Part shown: one piece after another, positions 33,854-42,752 of the stretch | Layout of the letters: every line of letters starts with the position of its first letter | Position numbering within the stretch: position 1 is the first letter of the stretch | Assembly (NCBI GenBank): GCA_016711095.1 | Contig: JADJTP010000002.1 | Span: 1-64,000 of the forward strand | Direction of reading: 5' to 3' | Origin: Actinomycetales bacterium | Lineage (GTDB): Bacteria; Actinomycetota; Actinomycetes; Actinomycetales; Dermatophilaceae | Length of the DNA stretch: 64,000 bases | The notes under the pieces: model-generated | What the model was told of the DNA's origin: nothing | Database searches by the model: none | What the model saw: the letters and a program-made list of their open reading frames with translations, nothing else | Program-made: the position numbers and the translations under genes

Positions 33854-35188
33854 TCAGGTTATCGGCCCGGCCGGGCGCGCTGACGCCGGCGCCGGCCGAG
33901 GACCACTCCAGCTGCCCGCGATCTCGACCATCCCAGTGGGAGACAGACCCGTGGATGGGACCACCCGTAGCTCGAACTCCTTCTCCCGCCAGTCGTAGAC
34001 GTGGGTTGTCGACGCATCGGTGATAGCCGCCGAGATCGACAGCCTGCCAGGCGCGAACGGGCAGCGCTCGACGGTGAAGTCGACGCTTCCCTCGCCGCTG
34101 AGTGCGTCGATCTCGAAATCAGCCAACCTGGTGTTTGGTCCCGCGATTGGCCAGCCCTGCTCCGACCACATGCCCAGCCCGATGTTGGGGCGATCCAGGC
34201 GCTCGTGGGCTCGGAAGTGGACCCGGATGCTGAAGTGCTGACCGTATTCGACGACGTCGATGGCTTCGCCATCCGTGTCGTGAAAGGTCACGTCGAGGAC
34301 CTCGGCCTCGCCAGACCCCCGGCGGGAGCTCTTGCCGGATGACCCCTGTTCGGCCTCGCCCGGGGCGTCGTCCCTCAGCGGGGCCGGATCTGTTCCTGAG
34401 GCAGCTGAGGCGAGATCCGCCTCCTCCTGGCGGTCGCGCCGGAGCCGTTCCCGCTCGGCCTTGTTGACGTCGGCCAGGTAGGCGTCGACGACGTCCCGGG
34501 CGCTTCCGATCATGGCGACTCGACCGTGGTCCAGCCATACCGCTGAGTCGGCCAGCTGCTCGACCAGCCCGAGCGCGTGCGTGACGAAGATGATGGTCAC
34601 CCCGCGGCGGCGCAGTTCGTGGAGGTGATCGAAGCATTGCCGCTGGAATTGCTCGTCGCCCACGGCGACGACCTCGTCGACAATGAGGATCTCGGGGTCC
34701 AGATGGACGGCTACAGCGAAACCGAGGCGGACGAACATCCCCGAGCTATAGACCTTGACAGGTGCTTCAAAGAACTCATCAAGGGCCGAGAAGCGTTTGA
34801 TCTTCTCGACGTTGGCCGCCATGTGTCGGCGGGTCAAACCAGCGAGCGCCCCCGCGAGAAAAGTGTTCTCCCGCCCAGTGAGCTCCGGGTGGAAGCCGGC
34901 ACCGAGCTCGAGCAGGGCGGTCACACGGCCATCGACCAGAACCGATCCCGAACTGGGCGGGTAAATACCTGCGATGAGTTTGAGAGCTGTGGACTTACCC
35001 GACCCATTGTGGCCCACGAGGGCGACCGTGTCGCCTCGCGCGATGTCGAAGGACACGTCATCCAACGCGCGAAAATGCTCGCTTCGGCCGCGGCCACGGC
35101 CCAGGAACAGATGCTTGATGCTCGCGCCACCGCCGTGCTCCAGGTCGAAGTCCCGGGTGACGTTGCGCAGAGCCACAACAGGGTTCAC
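33854..35188 (-). CDS. Polysaccharide ABC exporter ATPase, Wzt type with C-terminal sugar-binding domain
   Basis: GTG start at 35188 overlaps the permease stop. Residues 1-245 are the ATPase: HFRALDDVSFDIARGDTVAL, GHNGSGKSTALKLIAGIYPP (Walker A), GRVTALLELGAGFHPELTGR, KVYSSGMFVRLGFAVAVHLD (signature), and ILIVDEVVAVGDEQFQRQCF (Walker B), the typical Wzt/TagH pattern. A charged Glu/Asp/Arg linker (about 250-300) leads to a beta-rich C-terminal domain (HFSIRVHFRAHERLDRPNIG, GWPIAGPNTRLADFEIDALS) like the Wzt carbohydrate-binding domain that selects export-ready chains. It is one of two such exporters in the window. Confidence 0.9.
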   Translation of the reverse strand: MNPVVALRNVTRDFDLEHGGGASIKHLFLGRGRGRSEHFRALDDVSFDIARGDTVALVGHNGSGKSTALKLIAGIYPPSSGSVLVDGRVTALLELGAGFHPELTGRENTFLAGALAGLTRRHMAANVEKIKRFSALDEFFEAPVKVYSSGMFVRLGFAVAVHLDPEILIVDEVVAVGDEQFQRQCFDHLHELRRRGVTIIFVTHALGLVEQLADSAVWLDHGRVAMIGSARDVVDAYLADVNKAERERLRRDRQEEADLASAASGTDPAPLRDDAPGEAEQGSSGKSSRRGSGEAEVLDVTFHDTDGEAIDVVEYGQHFSIRVHFRAHERLDRPNIGLGMWSEQGWPIAGPNTRLADFEIDALSGEGSVDFTVERCPFAPGRLSISAAITDASTTHVYDWREKEFELRVVPSTGLSPTGMVEIAGSWSGPRPAPASARPAGPIT

Positions 35189-36039
35189 GACTCCTCCCCA
35201 ATTCGCGCGGCGCGCCCTCGGAAGAATAGCCATCCCAAAGTCAGGGTCAGGCTGGACCACGCGAGGATCATCGCCATACGAGCGGAGGAGGGCAGGGTGA
35301 GATCCCACATCAGGTCGCGCAGCGATTCCACCATGACGGTCGTCGGGTTGTTGAGGAAGAGCGTGCGAATCAAGGAGCTCTCGGGAAGGTGCTGCTCCGC
35401 GAAGCCGGCAGGGTAGATGACCGGGGTCGCATAGAAGTAGAGCTGCAGAAAGACGACTGTCAGGTGCCCAACGTCTCGGAACTTGACGTTCACGACAGCC
35501 AAGAGCAGGCCGACGCCGAAGGCAAAAGCGGCGACGAGCACCACCACAACCGGCACGGCAAGCAGACTCCAGCCCACGTTGCCCAGGATCGCCAGTACGA
35601 CCGTCAGAAGGGTGATCTCGACACCGCGCTCGACCAAGACCGCAGACACCATCCCGACGATGGGAGCGAGGATCGGAAAGGAGACCTTGCGCCGCAGGGG
35701 GACCAGCTCCAAGAGGGCGTCGATCGTGCGCTGCAGGACGCTGGCGAAGACGTTCCAGCACACCAGCCCGATGAAGAGGTACACCGCGAAGATGCGCAAT
35801 CCGGTGGCTGACGGATCCATCCCGCGATCGGCGCCGAGTAGCACACCGAAGACCACGGAGTAGGTCACGAGCAACGACAGCGGGTTGACGAGAGACCAAA
35901 CCCATCCGAATCGTGACCCGAGGTAGCGGGTGCGCAGGTCCCGGTGAAGGAACGTCGCGACCAACGGACGGTAGCGCGCAACGTCTGCGAGCCGCTCCCT
36001 AGGGCTGGTCGCCGCATGTGGAAAGCTGGCTTCGGACAC
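35185..36039 (-). CDS. Polysaccharide ABC exporter permease, Wzm type
   Basis: GTG start at 36039 is chosen for its GAGGAGCAGGA ribosome site; longer frames run into the divergent gene. The protein (VSEASFPHAATSPRERL...) has an ABC-2 fold: FLHRDLRTRYLGSRFGWVWS, LLVTYSVVFGVLLGA, IFAVYLFIGLVCWNVFASVL, VLVERGVEITLLTVVLAILG, VVVVLVAAFAFGVGLLLAVV, FLQLYFYATPVIYPAGFAEQ, and a last helix LAWSSLTLTLGWLFF. It pairs with the downstream ATPase. Six membrane helices and 284 residues fit Wzm/TagG proteins. The start region is divergent from the acyltransferase gene. Confidence 0.9.
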   Translation of the reverse strand: MSEASFPHAATSPRERLADVARYRPLVATFLHRDLRTRYLGSRFGWVWSLVNPLSLLVTYSVVFGVLLGADRGMDPSATGLRIFAVYLFIGLVCWNVFASVLQRTIDALLELVPLRRKVSFPILAPIVGMVSAVLVERGVEITLLTVVLAILGNVGWSLLAVPVVVVLVAAFAFGVGLLLAVVNVKFRDVGHLTVVFLQLYFYATPVIYPAGFAEQHLPESSLIRTLFLNNPTTVMVESLRDLMWDLTLPSSARMAMILAWSSLTLTLGWLFFRGRAARIGEES

Positions 36040-36101
36040 TCCTGCTCCTCGACGTGGATCGCCGGGGTGTCCCCCGCTTCGGTCGACACAAAGGATACGT
36101 G

Positions 36102-37307
36102 GTGCCCACCAGTGCTCTGTCGACAACTCCGTCGCGTCGCACGCTCGGTGACGTCGTCGGGGGGCGCCACAACGCCTACGGCATCATCCGCTTCGTGTTG
36201 GCCAGTCTGGTGATCGTCGATCACGCGTTTCCGTTGGGGGGCTTTGGACGAGACCCGTTCTGGCGGCTGACTGGAGACCAGGAGAGCCTGGGCGGCCTGG
36301 CTGTGGCCGGGTTCTTCATCGTCAGCGGTTTCCTCATTGCGCGTAGCGCGATGTCCAACGACTTGATCGGCTTTCTCTGGCGCCGGATTCTCCGGATCAT
36401 GCCGGCCTTCTGGCTCTGCCTCGCAGTGTCGGCCCTGGCGATCGGCCCCTGGATCTATCACATGCAACACGACACATTGCTGGGCTACTTCACCCGAGGA
36501 GCAGGTGGACCGGTCGCCTACCTCGTCAACAATGCGGCGCTCGAGGTCGGGCAGTACGGCATCCTCGACGTATTCCTGCCGACGCCCTACGGCCAGCAGG
36601 TGCAGGCGAGCGTTTTCAACGGCTCGCTCTGGACGCTCATCTACGAGTTCCGCTGCTATCTGATCCTTGGTCTCCTTGCAGCCTTCGGAGTGCTAGCGCG
36701 GGCGAGGTCGCTGGTGCCGGTGATGGCAGCCGTGTTCGTCGTCCTGGGCGCAGTTCACCCTGCGGCCGAGCCGATCCTCACGACGATGGCGCCTTGGCTC
36801 GGAGACATCCAGTTCGTCCGGCTGACCGGGCTCTTCCTCTTGGGCAGCGCCGCTGCCGTCTACCCCGAGCGCGTCCCGCTCGACGGCCGGCTGGCGTTGG
36901 GTGCCTTGTTCGTCGCGGCCGGATCCCTCTTCTACAGTGGCGGGTTCCACTTCGTCGGGGTCCCTGCGATGGCCTACGTGACCTTGTGGTTCGCCTACTG
37001 TGCGCCGCGGTCCTTGTTCGCCTTCGGAGCTCGAAACGACTACTCGTACGGGATCTACATCTACGGCTTTCTCGTGCAGCAGGTCCTTGCGGCTTTGGGC
37101 TGGCAGCGGCTTGGGGTGCTCGCCTATATCGTGGCCGCTTGGCTGCTGACCCTGGGCTGCGCCGTGGTCAGTTGGCACCTCCTGGAAAAGCCCGCGTTGC
37201 AGTTGAAAGACTGGGGTCCGGGTAAGGGCCTGGGGCATCTGCTGGAACGGCGTGGAGGCGCTGGACCAGGTGCGGATCGCGGCCTTGATCGAGTGAACCC
37301 GATATGA
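36102..37307 (+). CDS. Acyltransferase 3 family membrane protein
   Basis: GTG 36102 with AAAGGA upstream (GTG 36099 is also possible). The first helix region YGIIRFVLASLVIVDHAFPL carries the R-x10-H pattern of the family (catalytic His). About ten helices follow, including GLAVAGFFIVSGFLIARSAM, FLWRRILRIMPAFWLCLAVS and WLLTLGCAVVSWHLLEKPAL, which holds the typical WHxxEKP end. Such proteins acetylate or otherwise acylate surface sugars. About 400 residues. It is divergent from the first exporter operon and lies 50 bases before an epimerase gene. Confidence 0.88.
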   Translation: MPTSALSTTPSRRTLGDVVGGRHNAYGIIRFVLASLVIVDHAFPLGGFGRDPFWRLTGDQESLGGLAVAGFFIVSGFLIARSAMSNDLIGFLWRRILRIMPAFWLCLAVSALAIGPWIYHMQHDTLLGYFTRGAGGPVAYLVNNAALEVGQYGILDVFLPTPYGQQVQASVFNGSLWTLIYEFRCYLILGLLAAFGVLARARSLVPVMAAVFVVLGAVHPAAEPILTTMAPWLGDIQFVRLTGLFLLGSAAAVYPERVPLDGRLALGALFVAAGSLFYSGGFHFVGVPAMAYVTLWFAYCAPRSLFAFGARNDYSYGIYIYGFLVQQVLAALGWQRLGVLAYIVAAWLLTLGCAVVSWHLLEKPALQLKDWGPGKGLGHLLERRGGAGPGADRGLDRVNPI

Positions 37308-37360
37308 TTTCGCTGGGCCAAGACAGGGCTCCCGCGATGTCCCCGAGACGGAAGTGACTT

Positions 37361-38428
37361 GTGACCTCATCGACTCTGGGACATGTTCTCGTGACCGGTG
37401 GTGCGGGCTTCATCGGATGCGCCCTGAGCCAACGGCTAGCCGGACAGGCAACGTCGTGGACCGTCATCGACAACCTCCTCCCGCAGGTTCATCCGTCCGG
37501 CGAGCGCCCGGCGGACCTGCATGAGGCGGCCACGCTGGTCCGTGCCGACGTGTCGCAGGAGCAGACCTGGACCGAGCTCGACGGCGCGCCTGCCGACACC
37601 ATCATCCACCTCGCCGCGGAGACAGGCACCGGGCAGTCACTGTTCGAGGCGTCCAGACACGGCCTCGTGAATGTCGTGGGCACGACTCGCCTGACCGACT
37701 GGCTCAGCCGCCAACAGCGGCTCCCGAAGCACGTTCTGCTGACCTCCAGCCGGGCGGTCTATGGCGAAGGTCGGTGGGTACGTGCCGATGGCTCAGACTT
37801 CTACCCGGGGCAGCGCAGCCACGAGATGCTCTCGGGGATGACGTGGGACTTCGTCGGGGCCGCCGCGACCGCAGCTCGGGCCGACCTGACTCATCCGTCT
37901 CCGACGAGCGTCTACGGTGCGACGAAACTGGCCCAGGAACACATCCTGTCCGCTTGGGCGCTCAGCCAGCAGGTCCCCCTCACCGTTCTCCGGCTTCAGA
38001 ACGTCTACGGCCCGGGCCAGTCGCTGACCAACTCTTATACCGGGATCGTGACCCTCTTCAGCCGTTGGGCGAAGTCCGGCAAGGAGATCCCGGTATTCGA
38101 AGACGGCCAGATCGTGCGGGACTTCGTTTATATCGACGACGTGGCTGAAGCTGTTGCGCGCGGATTGGGTGCCCCCACACCGGGGCTCCGAATTCTCGAC
38201 GTCGGCAGCGGCGTTCCGACGACCATTCATGGGCTGGCGACCCATCTGGCCCTGGTTCACGCAGCACCTGCACCGGTCGTGACGGGTCAGTTCAGAGACG
38301 GCGACATTCGCCATGGAGTCGCCGACCTCGCTGTCACCCGTCGCGAGCTCGGGTTCGAGCCGAAGACCGACCTGGCAACTGGGCTGAGCAGGCTGCAGAC
38401 GTGGATCGACGCGCAGGATGAGGGCTGA
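37361..38428 (+). CDS. NAD-dependent epimerase/dehydratase (extended SDR)
   Basis: GTG start. The Rossmann signature is VLVTGGAGFIGCALSQRLAG; TIIHLAAETGTGQSLFEASR, HVLLTSSRAVYGEGRW (Ser), and YGATKLAQEHILSAWALSQQ (Tyr-x3-Lys catalytic pair) follow, then LRLQNVYGPGQSLTNSYTGI and FVYIDDVAEAVARGL. This is a sugar-nucleotide 4-epimerase or 4,6-dehydratase-like protein of 355 residues. The substrate cannot be told from sequence. The stop overlaps the ATG of the next glycosyltransferase by one base (TGATG), so the genes are co-transcribed. Confidence 0.88.
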   Translation: MTSSTLGHVLVTGGAGFIGCALSQRLAGQATSWTVIDNLLPQVHPSGERPADLHEAATLVRADVSQEQTWTELDGAPADTIIHLAAETGTGQSLFEASRHGLVNVVGTTRLTDWLSRQQRLPKHVLLTSSRAVYGEGRWVRADGSDFYPGQRSHEMLSGMTWDFVGAAATAARADLTHPSPTSVYGATKLAQEHILSAWALSQQVPLTVLRLQNVYGPGQSLTNSYTGIVTLFSRWAKSGKEIPVFEDGQIVRDFVYIDDVAEAVARGLGAPTPGLRILDVGSGVPTTIHGLATHLALVHAAPAPVVTGQFRDGDIRHGVADLAVTRRELGFEPKTDLATGLSRLQTWIDAQDEG

Positions 38429-39321
38429 TGGCTGCGACGCTGAGGGTCCATTCAGTCCTCTACGGGAACGACCGCGGACACTTCGGCCGGTCCGTGCAGG
38501 CGCTCGCTCGGAGTGTGGCACTCGCTCGGCATGAAGGCGCTGTCGCCGGCGCGGTGCTGAGCCTGGGCGACTGCTCGCCTCAGCCGGTGCTGACTGAGAA
38601 GGACCTTGTGGAGCTCCGGGCAGACAACCCCGACCTCTCAGGAATCGAGTACGTCTTCTTTGACGCGAACCTCGGCTCTGCCGCCGGTCAGAATCGCCTC
38701 ATGGAGGGCTTCGACGCCGACTTCCTGCTCATCCTGAACCCCGACACCATCATCGCCCCCAACGCCTTGGTCGAGATGTTCAAGGCGTTTGTCACACAAC
38801 CCATGGTGGGCATCGTCGAGGCGCGCCAGTTGCCCTTCGAACACCCCAAGAGCTACGACCCTGTCTCAGGTGTGACCTCCTGGGCTTCCACCGCATGCGC
38901 CCTGGTGCCCCGAGTGGTCATCGAGCGCGTCGGAGGATTCGACAGCGACACCTTCTTCCTCTACTGCGACGATGTCGACTGGTCGTGGCGCATCCGCCTA
39001 GCGGGTTTCACTATCGTGCTGCGTGACAGTGCCCGCGTCTTCCATGACAAGCGACTCACGCCGTCAGGCCGGTGGATCGTGAGTCGTGCCGAAGAGTTCT
39101 ACTCTGCCGAGGCCGCCCTGCTCATGGCTCACAAGTGGGGTCGGCCTGACTTGGTCCAGCGATACCTCTCCGACTTCGAAAAGAGCGACTCTAAGCGCCA
39201 GCGCGAAGCCGCGGCGAGTTACCGGCAGCGCCAGCGCGAGAAGCGGCTGCCAGTGCCCGTGGCCGGAGCCGACCGGGTGGCGACCTTTGTCAAGGGCGCC
39301 TACGCGACTCACCGCTACTAA
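38428..39321 (+). CDS. GT2-family glycosyltransferase
   Basis: A 297-residue protein. It has FFDANLGSAAGQNRLMEGFD, then FLLILNPDTIIAPNALVEMF with the metal/nucleotide-binding NPD in the place of D-x-D, and GGFDSDTFFLYCDDVDWSWR with the acidic E/DDxxxxxR/W base region typical of rhamnosyl- and related GT2 enzymes. No membrane helices. Likely extends the surface glycan in the cytoplasm before export. The acceptor and donor are unknown. Confidence 0.86.
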   Translation: MAATLRVHSVLYGNDRGHFGRSVQALARSVALARHEGAVAGAVLSLGDCSPQPVLTEKDLVELRADNPDLSGIEYVFFDANLGSAAGQNRLMEGFDADFLLILNPDTIIAPNALVEMFKAFVTQPMVGIVEARQLPFEHPKSYDPVSGVTSWASTACALVPRVVIERVGGFDSDTFFLYCDDVDWSWRIRLAGFTIVLRDSARVFHDKRLTPSGRWIVSRAEEFYSAEAALLMAHKWGRPDLVQRYLSDFEKSDSKRQREAAASYRQRQREKRLPVPVAGADRVATFVKGAYATHRY

Positions 39322-39329
39322 GGGGACTC

Positions 39330-41063
39330 ATGGACGCCGGTGCGCAGTATGAGTTCGGTTTCACCGAAACAAATGTCTACGGACACGTCTTCTCACTTGT
39401 TGAGCGCTTGCGGCTGACTGACGGAGACGTGCACCTGGATCTGGGTTGCGGATTCGGGGCCATTGCTGAGAAATGCCGAGAGGCCGGTCTGCACTACCTT
39501 GGCCTGGACCTCAACGCCCCTGGTCTGAATAGTCTGCGGGAACGCGGCTTCGAGGCGGAGGCGTGCGATCTGCAGGCCGTAGAGACGCTGCCGGAGAGGC
39601 TGCGTCAGGTGATCGGTGATCGGCGCCTGGCCAGTATCAGCATGATCGACACGCTCGAACACATCACATCGGGCAACCAGGTTCTCGCGGTGCTGTCGGC
39701 CCTCGCCCAGCAGCATGCCGGCGCTCCGTTGGTCGTCGCTGTGCCAAATGTTGGCCATCGAGACTTAGCTGCCAAGCTCGCCGTTGGGCGTTGGGATTAC
39801 ACCAAGACCGGGCTGCTTGACGAGACCCACGTGATCCACCACACCGACCGGCTGCTGACTCACATGGCCGAGGCCGCGGGATGGCGCGAGGCCGGGCGCC
39901 GGGACTTCTACTTAGGGCGCAGTGACCAGTTCTTCCCCGCCGATCTGCCGGTGCTCGGCGAAGTGACAACCGTCGCACGGTTCCTCTCGGCCCTTTCTGC
40001 GCAGGCTAGCCCGTTCAGCGAAGTCAACGAGTTCGTGCGAGCCTACGTGCCGGGACGGGTGAGCCTGTCCACGCTCGAAGCATCGACACCGGTCCCCTTC
40101 TTGTCGGTAGTCATCCGAACTCAGGGTCGCAGGCCAGAACAGTTGCGCGACACCTTGACCTGTCTGCTCGGCCAGACGAACCAGGACTTCGAAGTCCTTC
40201 TCGTCGGCCACAAGGTGTCGATCGCGGAGACCATCGCCATCGAAAGCCTTATTGAAGAACTCCCCGTCAGCCTGCGATTGCGCACACGACTGCTCGTCGT
40301 CGATCGAGGCGGTCGAGCCCGGCCGCTCAATGAAGCAGCCAGGCTCGCTCGCGGACGGTATCTCGCGTGCCTCGACGACGACGACCTGGTTCTCGGACAA
40401 TGGGTGGAACGCTTCGCAGACCTCGCCAGGCGCTACCCGTCCCAAGTGCTGCGAGTGGTGGCGGTGACCCAGAACATCACCGTTGCCACGTGGCCGGGAG
40501 GGGTCACCTCGGGACACCGCACCGTCTCGTCCCCCATCAAGAGATACGCCTCGCACTTCGACATCGCCTCGCACTTCCACGAGAACGAGTCCCCGCTCTT
40601 GACCCTGGCCTTCCCGATGTCGCTGTTTCACGACCTGGGCTTCGTCTTCGACGAAGGGCTCAACGTGATGGAGGACTGGGACTTCCTGCTGCGGGCTGCA
40701 CTCCTGGTAGGCGTGGGCGCAGATCCTGATGTGACCGCGATCTATCACCGATGGACGCAGGGAGAGGCGTCACATACGCTCCACGCGCCGGAGGAATGGA
40801 TGTCGGCCCAGCGGCGCATCATCGACAGGCTGGATGCGGAGCCGCACCTGTTCCCGGCCGGCACCATCGGTCGGCTGCTCTCGGCTCACGCAGCCTCGAT
40901 CTCCGCGCAGAGTCTGACGCTCCCGGCTCCCGGGTCCAAGCCGCAGGACGCGCACCACACGCTCGGCGAGGTCTACGCGTCCCGGTCCTGGCGCGCCACC
41001 GCGGGCTTGCGCCTGGCCGGGCGAGCGGCGCGCCGTGTCCGCAACCGTCTGCGACGGTCGTGA
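39330..41063 (+). CDS. Fusion of SAM methyltransferase and GT2 glycosyltransferase
   Basis: A 577-residue two-domain protein. Residues 1-215 are a class I methyltransferase: VHLDLGCGFGAIAEKCREAG (motif I), LGLDLNAPGLNSLRERGFEA, LASISMIDTLEHITSGNQVL, and APLVVAVPNVGHRDLAAKLA. Residues 250-490 are a GT2 domain: PFLSVVIRTQGRRPEQLRDT, GRYLACLDDDDLVLGQWVER with the D-D-D-D metal site, and NVMEDWDFLLRAALLVGVGA (catalytic base E-D). The C-terminus ends with an SWRATAGLRLAGRAARRVRN tail like many actinobacterial surface-glycan enzymes. The two activities could cap or modify the growing chain. No frameshift. Confidence 0.86.
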   Translation: MDAGAQYEFGFTETNVYGHVFSLVERLRLTDGDVHLDLGCGFGAIAEKCREAGLHYLGLDLNAPGLNSLRERGFEAEACDLQAVETLPERLRQVIGDRRLASISMIDTLEHITSGNQVLAVLSALAQQHAGAPLVVAVPNVGHRDLAAKLAVGRWDYTKTGLLDETHVIHHTDRLLTHMAEAAGWREAGRRDFYLGRSDQFFPADLPVLGEVTTVARFLSALSAQASPFSEVNEFVRAYVPGRVSLSTLEASTPVPFLSVVIRTQGRRPEQLRDTLTCLLGQTNQDFEVLLVGHKVSIAETIAIESLIEELPVSLRLRTRLLVVDRGGRARPLNEAARLARGRYLACLDDDDLVLGQWVERFADLARRYPSQVLRVVAVTQNITVATWPGGVTSGHRTVSSPIKRYASHFDIASHFHENESPLLTLAFPMSLFHDLGFVFDEGLNVMEDWDFLLRAALLVGVGADPDVTAIYHRWTQGEASHTLHAPEEWMSAQRRIIDRLDAEPHLFPAGTIGRLLSAHAASISAQSLTLPAPGSKPQDAHHTLGEVYASRSWRATAGLRLAGRAARRVRNRLRRS

Positions 41064-41085
41064 ACCAGGCCCGCTGGCAGCGGCT

Positions 41086-42567
41086 TCAGGTCGGGGGATC
41101 TGAGTCCTGAGGCCGCGGGCGCAAGGGCGAGCGTCGATAGGTCGCCCGCAGCGTGGCCCCGAAGCGGGTCGAGGACAACCGCGGTCCGTAATCGCGGGCG
41201 AGGAGCCCGATCCGCCGACGAATCCGTTCAGCCCACGGAACATATGCCAGCCGAGCCAGCTCGGCCTTCTCCCCGTGAGCCACGGTGCCCGGTGGGGCAA
41301 GCCACACCTGAGTGTTCCATTCGGCCAATAGATCCGCGCGCACGCGCCCCCAGCGTCTTTGCTCAAAGGTGGCGAAGGAATTGTGGCTCGCCGGCCACAA
41401 TCGATAGATGGCGGTGAACGCCTCTCCGGAGACGCACCCGAGCACCCGGACCGCTCGCATCATGAGGTCCCAGTCCTCCAACACGGGCAGCTGAGGATCC
41501 CAATGCAAACCCCACTGCACCATCTCCCGCCTCGGCAAGGCGTACGTATGAATCGGCATGTGGTTGTCCACCCACTGGCTCAACAGCGCGAACTGCGGAT
41601 TCCAGGGCGCGTCCCAGGCAGCGACGGTGCGATAGGACGTGCCACCTACGGGCAGAAGTTCCACTCGCTGGGACACCCCTCGGGCGCGAAGCACGGTCGC
41701 AGACCCGGCACGACGCGCAAGATCCTGGAAGTGCTCCACCCAATGCCCCATGACGAGATCATCGTCGTCGAGAACGGCGACGTACTGCCCCTGCGCGTGA
41801 TGAAGGCCGACATTGAGCGGTGCCCCCCGACCTGGCGACTCGACGGGGACGATCAGGACGCGTCGTGTGAAGGCCGGATCGAACTCGTCGACGACGGCCT
41901 GGACGTCGATCCCGGTCCTCGTGTCGACCTGGTGGGTGAGGACCAGCACCTCGATGTCGGGCACGCTTTGGGCGGCGAGGCAGAGCAGTGCGTCGCGGAG
42001 GGTCTGCAGCCGAACCGGGGACCCTTGCGTTCGAACGAGTACGGATAGGAAGGGGGGATCAATGCGCGGTGCAGTCGGTGCCGGGCACCGAACGAAGCGC
42101 CGGGCGACCACCGGCGCGAGCCCTCCCACTCCTGTGCCCACACCGACCTGATCGAGCAGCGCTCGCAGACCGCCGGCGATCGGCGACCCGGTGGTCGGAA
42201 TACGGGGGAGCTCTAGGCGATAGCCGCACTCCCGCGCGATGGCGTCGACGGTGGGTGCCGAGGCTCGGTCGGCGGCTGTCGGCGCCCCGCAGGCATAATC
42301 CAGTAAGTCGTCCGCGGTCCGGTCTCGTCGAAACAGGACCCAGGCGATGGCCGGTTCGCGAGCCAGGGCCGCACGGAGCAACTCCAAGGAGCCCTCCGAG
42401 TCCAATGCAACGACGAGGGTCTGCTGTCCAGCCGACTGCGAGCTCCACCCGACCGGAAGGTCGAACCACGGATGCCCGAGCACCTCCGCCTGGGGCGCGG
42501 CATGGCTGACCCACGCAGGGAGCGCTCGGTCGTCATGGGATTCATCGACGACATCGGAATCGGACAT
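41086..42567 (-). CDS. GT2-like glycosyltransferase, long N-terminal domain
   Basis: Start ATG 42567 (MSDSDVVDESHDD); an upstream in-frame ATG at 42639 is less likely. The N-terminal 180 residues are unlike a catalytic GT2 domain and resemble no family I can name. From residue 195 a GT2 core follows: PFLSVLVRTQGSPVRLQTLR, ALLCLAAQSVPDIEVLVLTH, GQYVAVLDDDDLVMGHWVEH (D-D-D-D site) and LPVLEDWDLMMRAVRVLGCV. The core is paralogous to the GT domain encoded convergently at 39330-41063 (same RTQG, LDDDD and EDWD motifs). It ends RRSPLRPRPQDSDPPT. Confidence 0.82.
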   Translation of the reverse strand: MSDSDVVDESHDDRALPAWVSHAAPQAEVLGHPWFDLPVGWSSQSAGQQTLVVALDSEGSLELLRAALAREPAIAWVLFRRDRTADDLLDYACGAPTAADRASAPTVDAIARECGYRLELPRIPTTGSPIAGGLRALLDQVGVGTGVGGLAPVVARRFVRCPAPTAPRIDPPFLSVLVRTQGSPVRLQTLRDALLCLAAQSVPDIEVLVLTHQVDTRTGIDVQAVVDEFDPAFTRRVLIVPVESPGRGAPLNVGLHHAQGQYVAVLDDDDLVMGHWVEHFQDLARRAGSATVLRARGVSQRVELLPVGGTSYRTVAAWDAPWNPQFALLSQWVDNHMPIHTYALPRREMVQWGLHWDPQLPVLEDWDLMMRAVRVLGCVSGEAFTAIYRLWPASHNSFATFEQRRWGRVRADLLAEWNTQVWLAPPGTVAHGEKAELARLAYVPWAERIRRRIGLLARDYGPRLSSTRFGATLRATYRRSPLRPRPQDSDPPT

Positions 42568-42619
42568 TATCCCGATCTTAGTTCCAGCCCGACCGGCAAG
42601 AACATGCTTGTCGTGGGAG

Positions 42620-42690
42620 TCCGCCGCGGGGGACTGCAAAGTTCGACTTCGGCTTGGCTGCCATCTCCTTCAGGTGGCCAGTTCGGCGCG
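42620..42690 (-). pseudogene. Short rfbA-like remnant
   Basis: On the minus strand this reads KEMAAKPKSNFAVPRGGL. Compare the intact rfbA at 33349-33385: EEKPVKPKSNFAVPGVYF. The DNA also matches well over about 45 bases, with one apparent insertion after the AVP codons. It lies between the divergent glycosyltransferase and rfbD genes. It suggests a former rfbA copy next to rfbD, later lost. Confidence 0.5.
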
Positions 42691-42752
42691 CGGTCGGCTC
42701 GATGACGCCGGGTCGCCGGGGCCTTCGCGGGACGGTTAAGTAGACTCCCAAC

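Noticed and set aside
33854..35905. An N-terminally extended polysaccharide ATPase
   Set aside because: The extra 239 residues are antisense-like and overlap the permease gene in another frame; the GTG at 35188 overlapping the permease stop is the natural start.
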